Below are positions 61,358 through 64,000 of a stretch of DNA of 64,000 nucleotides, in pieces. Both the position numbers and the translations under genes were made by a program. This DNA is from Chitinophaga terrae (ex Kim and Jung 2007) (lineage in GTDB: Bacteria; Bacteroidota; Bacteroidia; Chitinophagales; Chitinophagaceae): the NCBI RefSeq assembly GCF_900107795.1, contig NZ_FNRL01000032.1:1-64000 (forward strand), written 5' to 3'. How positions within the stretch are numbered: position 1 is the first letter of the stretch; each line of letters opens with the position of its first letter. Below the pieces are notes generated by a model. That model saw nothing but the letters and a program-made list of their open reading frames with translations. It searched no databases and had not been told where the DNA came from.

Positions 61358-64000
61358 GTATTTGCCAGGTGTTCTTCGATATAGTGTACGTTTTGAAGAT
61401 AGATAGACTGTATTTGTTCTACCCGTTCCTTTACATTGTCGAGGTTTATCATCTGCCTGGCGTCCATTTCCAGTTCTTTAGCCATTTGTGAAGCGTCGGG
61501 CATGCCGGCAACGGAAAGGTTGAACTTTACCTGGTGGGCAAGGATGTAAAAGTTGTTCCATTTTTTTTCATCTGCCAGCCGTTGAAGCTCTTCAAACTTT
61601 TGCGGCAGTTGCTTGACCAGTTCTTTCAGCAATTTTTTAACGCTGGCTTTATTGCCGGAGAACATCCGGTATACGACATCAAAAGATAAGCCCTCCTGAA
61701 CCGGGGCGGCAGCCGTTGTTGCGGTTGTTGCCGGCTCGGTTATTTTTTCTCTTGTTCCCTTAAGTATTTTATAGACCAGGTCTGCCGGCTCAAAGGGCTT
61801 GGAAACATAATCATTCATGCCGGCCTGGAGGCATCTTGCTTTTTCGTCTTTCAGTGCGGAAGCTGTCATGGCAATGATATAGGTGTTGATGTTTTTATTT
61901 CTTATCTGCCGGGTTGTTTCATATCCATCCATTTCGGGCATTTGTATATCCATGATGATGCAATCATATTTTTTGTAGTCCAGGATTTGCAGGGCTGTTT
62001 TCCCGTTTTGAACAACATCTGCCCTGGCGCCTGCGTCGTGCAGCGTCTGGAATGCAACCTGCTGGTTGATATCATCATCTTCCACGATAAGTATATTTTT
62101 CCCGATCAGCGGGGCATCGGTTTTGGCCAGCCTGTCTGTTTCTTCTGCAACCGTATTTTCTGCGCTGACCTGGAATGGGAGTTCTAAATGGAAAGTGGCG
62201 CCGGCATTCAGGCTGCTTTCTACTTTAATGCTTCCATTCAATAACCCGATCAGTTCTTTAGTGATGGCCAGTCCAAGGCCCGCTCCCCCATATTTGCGGG
62301 AGTTGCTGGCATGGGTCTGGGAAAAGCTTTTGAAGATAAGTTCATGTTTTTCGGGTTCGATCCCGATCCCGGTATCGATAATGGTAAAAGCGATGTTGAC
62401 CTGGTTTTCCGTTGTTTGTTTTGAGGCGAGGGATATTTTTACGGTAATGCTTCCTTTGGAGGTGAACTTGATAGCATTTTCCGCGAGATTGGTCAGTATC
62501 TGGGTGAGCCTTACATCGTCGCCTACCAGGTGTTGAGGGATATTCTTATCTACCTGGGTAATGAAGGTCAGCCCTTTATCTTCCGCCTGTAATTTCAACG
62601 GTAACAGGGTATTGGCAACAACTTCATGGATATCGAACACCTCTTCCTGGATATTCAGTTTACCGGCCTTGATCTTGGAGAAGTCCAATACTTCGCTGAT
62701 AATAGACATCAGCCGGATAGCAGACGACCTGATGGCGGTAACGTAGTTGAGCTGTTTGGGTGTGAGTTGGTTTTTCATCAGCAGGTTGGTCATGCCGATG
62801 ATGCCATTCATAGGCGTTCTGATCTCATGGCTCATATTGGCCAGGAACATTTCCTGGGCGGCGATGGCTTCCTTTCCTCTTTTGTTGGCTTCTTCAACGG
62901 CTGCGATGTAGTTGGCTTTTTCTGTAAAGTCCTGCCCTATGCCGCAGATGCCTATCATTTCATTATCGGCATTCCGTAAAGGGAATTTTGTGATCAGGAA
63001 ATGATATTCTTTGCCATTCCTGTAAATAGTATCTTCCAGCTTTACCCTGGTGTTGGTGGCCATCACCTCTTCGTCGAGCGACGAATATTTATGTACCCAT
63101 TCGAAAGGCAGTTCCTTATCTGTTTTACCAATAATATCTTTCTTCGCTACATTCATCATCTCCGAAAACCGGTTATTAACGAGCAGGTACCTGCCTGGCA
63201 TGTCTTTTACGAACATCATGGAAGGCATGTAGTCGAGGATTGCTTCGAGTCGTTCCTGCAGGTATTGGACCTGGTCTTCGTTTCTTTTCTCCTTATCTAT
63301 ATCCCTGACCATACATTGAAATTCTTTTACCCTGCCATCAATATCGTAGATAATGGTAACCAGTTGTTCTACCCATTTTTTATTCCCGGCTTTGGTGATG
63401 ATCTCGAACTGTTTAAAGGAGTAATCGTCGCCGTTCTTAACCTGGTTCATGTAAAACTCCTGCAGTTCTTTATGCGTCTCTTCCGACAGGAAGATGGAAT
63501 AATGTTTTCCTACCAGTTCGGCGCTGGTATAGCCTGTCATTTCCGCGGCGCGTTTGCTCACGGATATAAAATGCCCGTCGAAACTGGATTTATATATGAT
63601 CAGTTCAGATTCTTCGGCCAGGCGGATAAACGATTGTTCCCGTTTATGGAGTTGGTTGGCGCTCCTGCGTAGTTTCATGAACAGGCGGTAAATATATCTT
63701 CCTTCGCCGATGAGCAGGATCAGGGTGAAGATGCTGATGATGATGGTTGTCCAGAAAGAATAAAGGGTATAATGAAGATCTTTATCTACCTGGTTGATCA
63801 GCTTATTGCGATGGAGTTGTATAAAGGCGTTGACTTCTGTAAGCAGGGAAGCCCGCAGCGCAGTTCCCCCGGAGGCGGTAATGAGTTGCCTGGCCAGTTG
63901 CGGATCGTTGGGGGTTGCATTTAAGACTTCCTGGTTATAGTTCTTTTTTTCGTTGACAATGCGTTGAAGGTTAAACAGGATGGTATTGGAGGCGCTGTCT
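61354..64000 (-). CDS. Hybrid histidine kinase with receiver and HPt domains (5' end outside window)
   Basis: The frame remains open to the right edge, so the N-terminus is cut off; the ATG at 63678 is internal. Seen in order: a sensor part, a membrane helix (FWTTIIISIFTLILLIG), two PAS domains, HisKA (NMSHEIRTPMNGIIGM), ATPase (NLAENAIKFTSKG; DTGIGIEPEKHELIFKSF), a receiver (ILIVEDDDINQQ, IIMDIQMPEMDGYE with the phospho-Asp) and a C-terminal HPt with the His in ILAHQVKFNLS. It converges on the kdp kinase and shares the four bases CTAG that hold both stop codons. Confidence 0.93.
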   Translation of the reverse strand, partial: DSASNTILFNLQRIVNEKKNYNQEVLNATPNDPQLARQLITASGGTALRASLLTEVNAFIQLHRNKLINQVDKDLHYTLYSFWTTIIISIFTLILLIGEGRYIYRLFMKLRRSANQLHKREQSFIRLAEESELIIYKSSFDGHFISVSKRAAEMTGYTSAELVGKHYSIFLSEETHKELQEFYMNQVKNGDDYSFKQFEIITKAGNKKWVEQLVTIIYDIDGRVKEFQCMVRDIDKEKRNEDQVQYLQERLEAILDYMPSMMFVKDMPGRYLLVNNRFSEMMNVAKKDIIGKTDKELPFEWVHKYSSLDEEVMATNTRVKLEDTIYRNGKEYHFLITKFPLRNADNEMIGICGIGQDFTEKANYIAAVEEANKRGKEAIAAQEMFLANMSHEIRTPMNGIIGMTNLLMKNQLTPKQLNYVTAIRSSAIRLMSIISEVLDFSKIKAGKLNIQEEVFDIHEVVANTLLPLKLQAEDKGLTFITQVDKNIPQHLVGDDVRLTQILTNLAENAIKFTSKGSITVKISLASKQTTENQVNIAFTIIDTGIGIEPEKHELIFKSFSQTHASNSRKYGGAGLGLAITKELIGLLNGSIKVESSLNAGATFHLELPFQVSAENTVAEETDRLAKTDAPLIGKNILIVEDDDINQQVAFQTLHDAGARADVVQNGKTALQILDYKKYDCIIMDIQMPEMDGYETTRQIRNKNINTYIIAMTASALKDEKARCLQAGMNDYVSKPFEPADLVYKILKGTREKITEPATTATTAAAPVQEGLSFDVVYRMFSGNKASVKKLLKELVKQLPQKFEELQRLADEKKWNNFYILAHQVKFNLSVAGMPDASQMAKELEMDARQMINLDNVKERVEQIQSIYLQNVHYIEEHLANT

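Overview
The window looks like a Bacteroidota chromosome, most probably Chitinophagaceae (Chitinophaga-like; inferred, not tested). The signs are a SusC/SusD pair with a GH31 enzyme, lipoproteins with a Bacteroidota-style lipobox, almost no Shine-Dalgarno sequences, and several promoters of the TTG-N19-22-TAnnTTTG type. There is no tRNA, rRNA or CRISPR array.

Region by region. 1-4.6 kb is an AT-rich accessory stretch: the 3' end of an IS3-type transposase, then small unknown genes (a DUF3871 protein, a DUF6934-like protein with a 52-aa partner, others) separated by strong hairpins with T-tracts that sit close upstream of the next start codon. 4.7-8.7 kb holds a zinc-ribbon protein, an orphan DarG-like macrodomain, a collagen-repeat lipoprotein whose signal peptide is out of frame with its repeats, and a divergent MBL hydrolase/HxlR regulator pair with a dyad between them. 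8.7-17.8 kb is a small glycan-use locus: susC, susD, GH31 glucosidase and a membrane-bound DUF6377 regulator. 17.9-20.7 kb holds envelope and stress genes.

21.1-27.0 kb is a thiamine operon on the minus strand (thiS-thiC-thiE-like-thiD-thiE-thiG-thiH) behind a clear TPP riboswitch. 27.1-31.8 kb contains small membrane proteins, a sterol-desaturase-family protein, dnaN and an aminotransferase. 31.8-32.2 kb is a long purine-rich inverted repeat around a terminator. 32.2-39.2 kb is a tripartite RND efflux operon with two TetR regulators in front.

40.3-43.4 kb is an NAD salvage locus: nicotinamide phosphoribosyltransferase, a fused NMN adenylyltransferase/Nudix protein and an NrtR-type regulator. 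The promoter of the two enzymes is overlapped by one of two matching palindromes, a likely NrtR operator. 43.4-52.2 kb holds a lipoprotein, an NTF2-like protein, an M28-family protein with damaged active-site positions, gcvT, an SRPBCC protein, comB and a large SNF2 helicase with two SWIM motifs.

52.4-61.4 kb is a potassium-uptake operon: an upstream small protein, a 27-aa membrane peptide, kdpF, kdpA, kdpB, kdpC, a porin, a KdpD protein lacking its kinase half, and a separate histidine kinase. No kdpE is present. The window ends inside a hybrid histidine kinase on the minus strand. The most interesting leads are the NAD promoter-operator, the frameshifted collagen lipoprotein, the inverted repeat at 31.8-32.1 kb, the inactive-looking M28 protein, the split Kdp sensor with extra micro-ORF, the orphan macrodomain and the hairpin-punctuated accessory genes.
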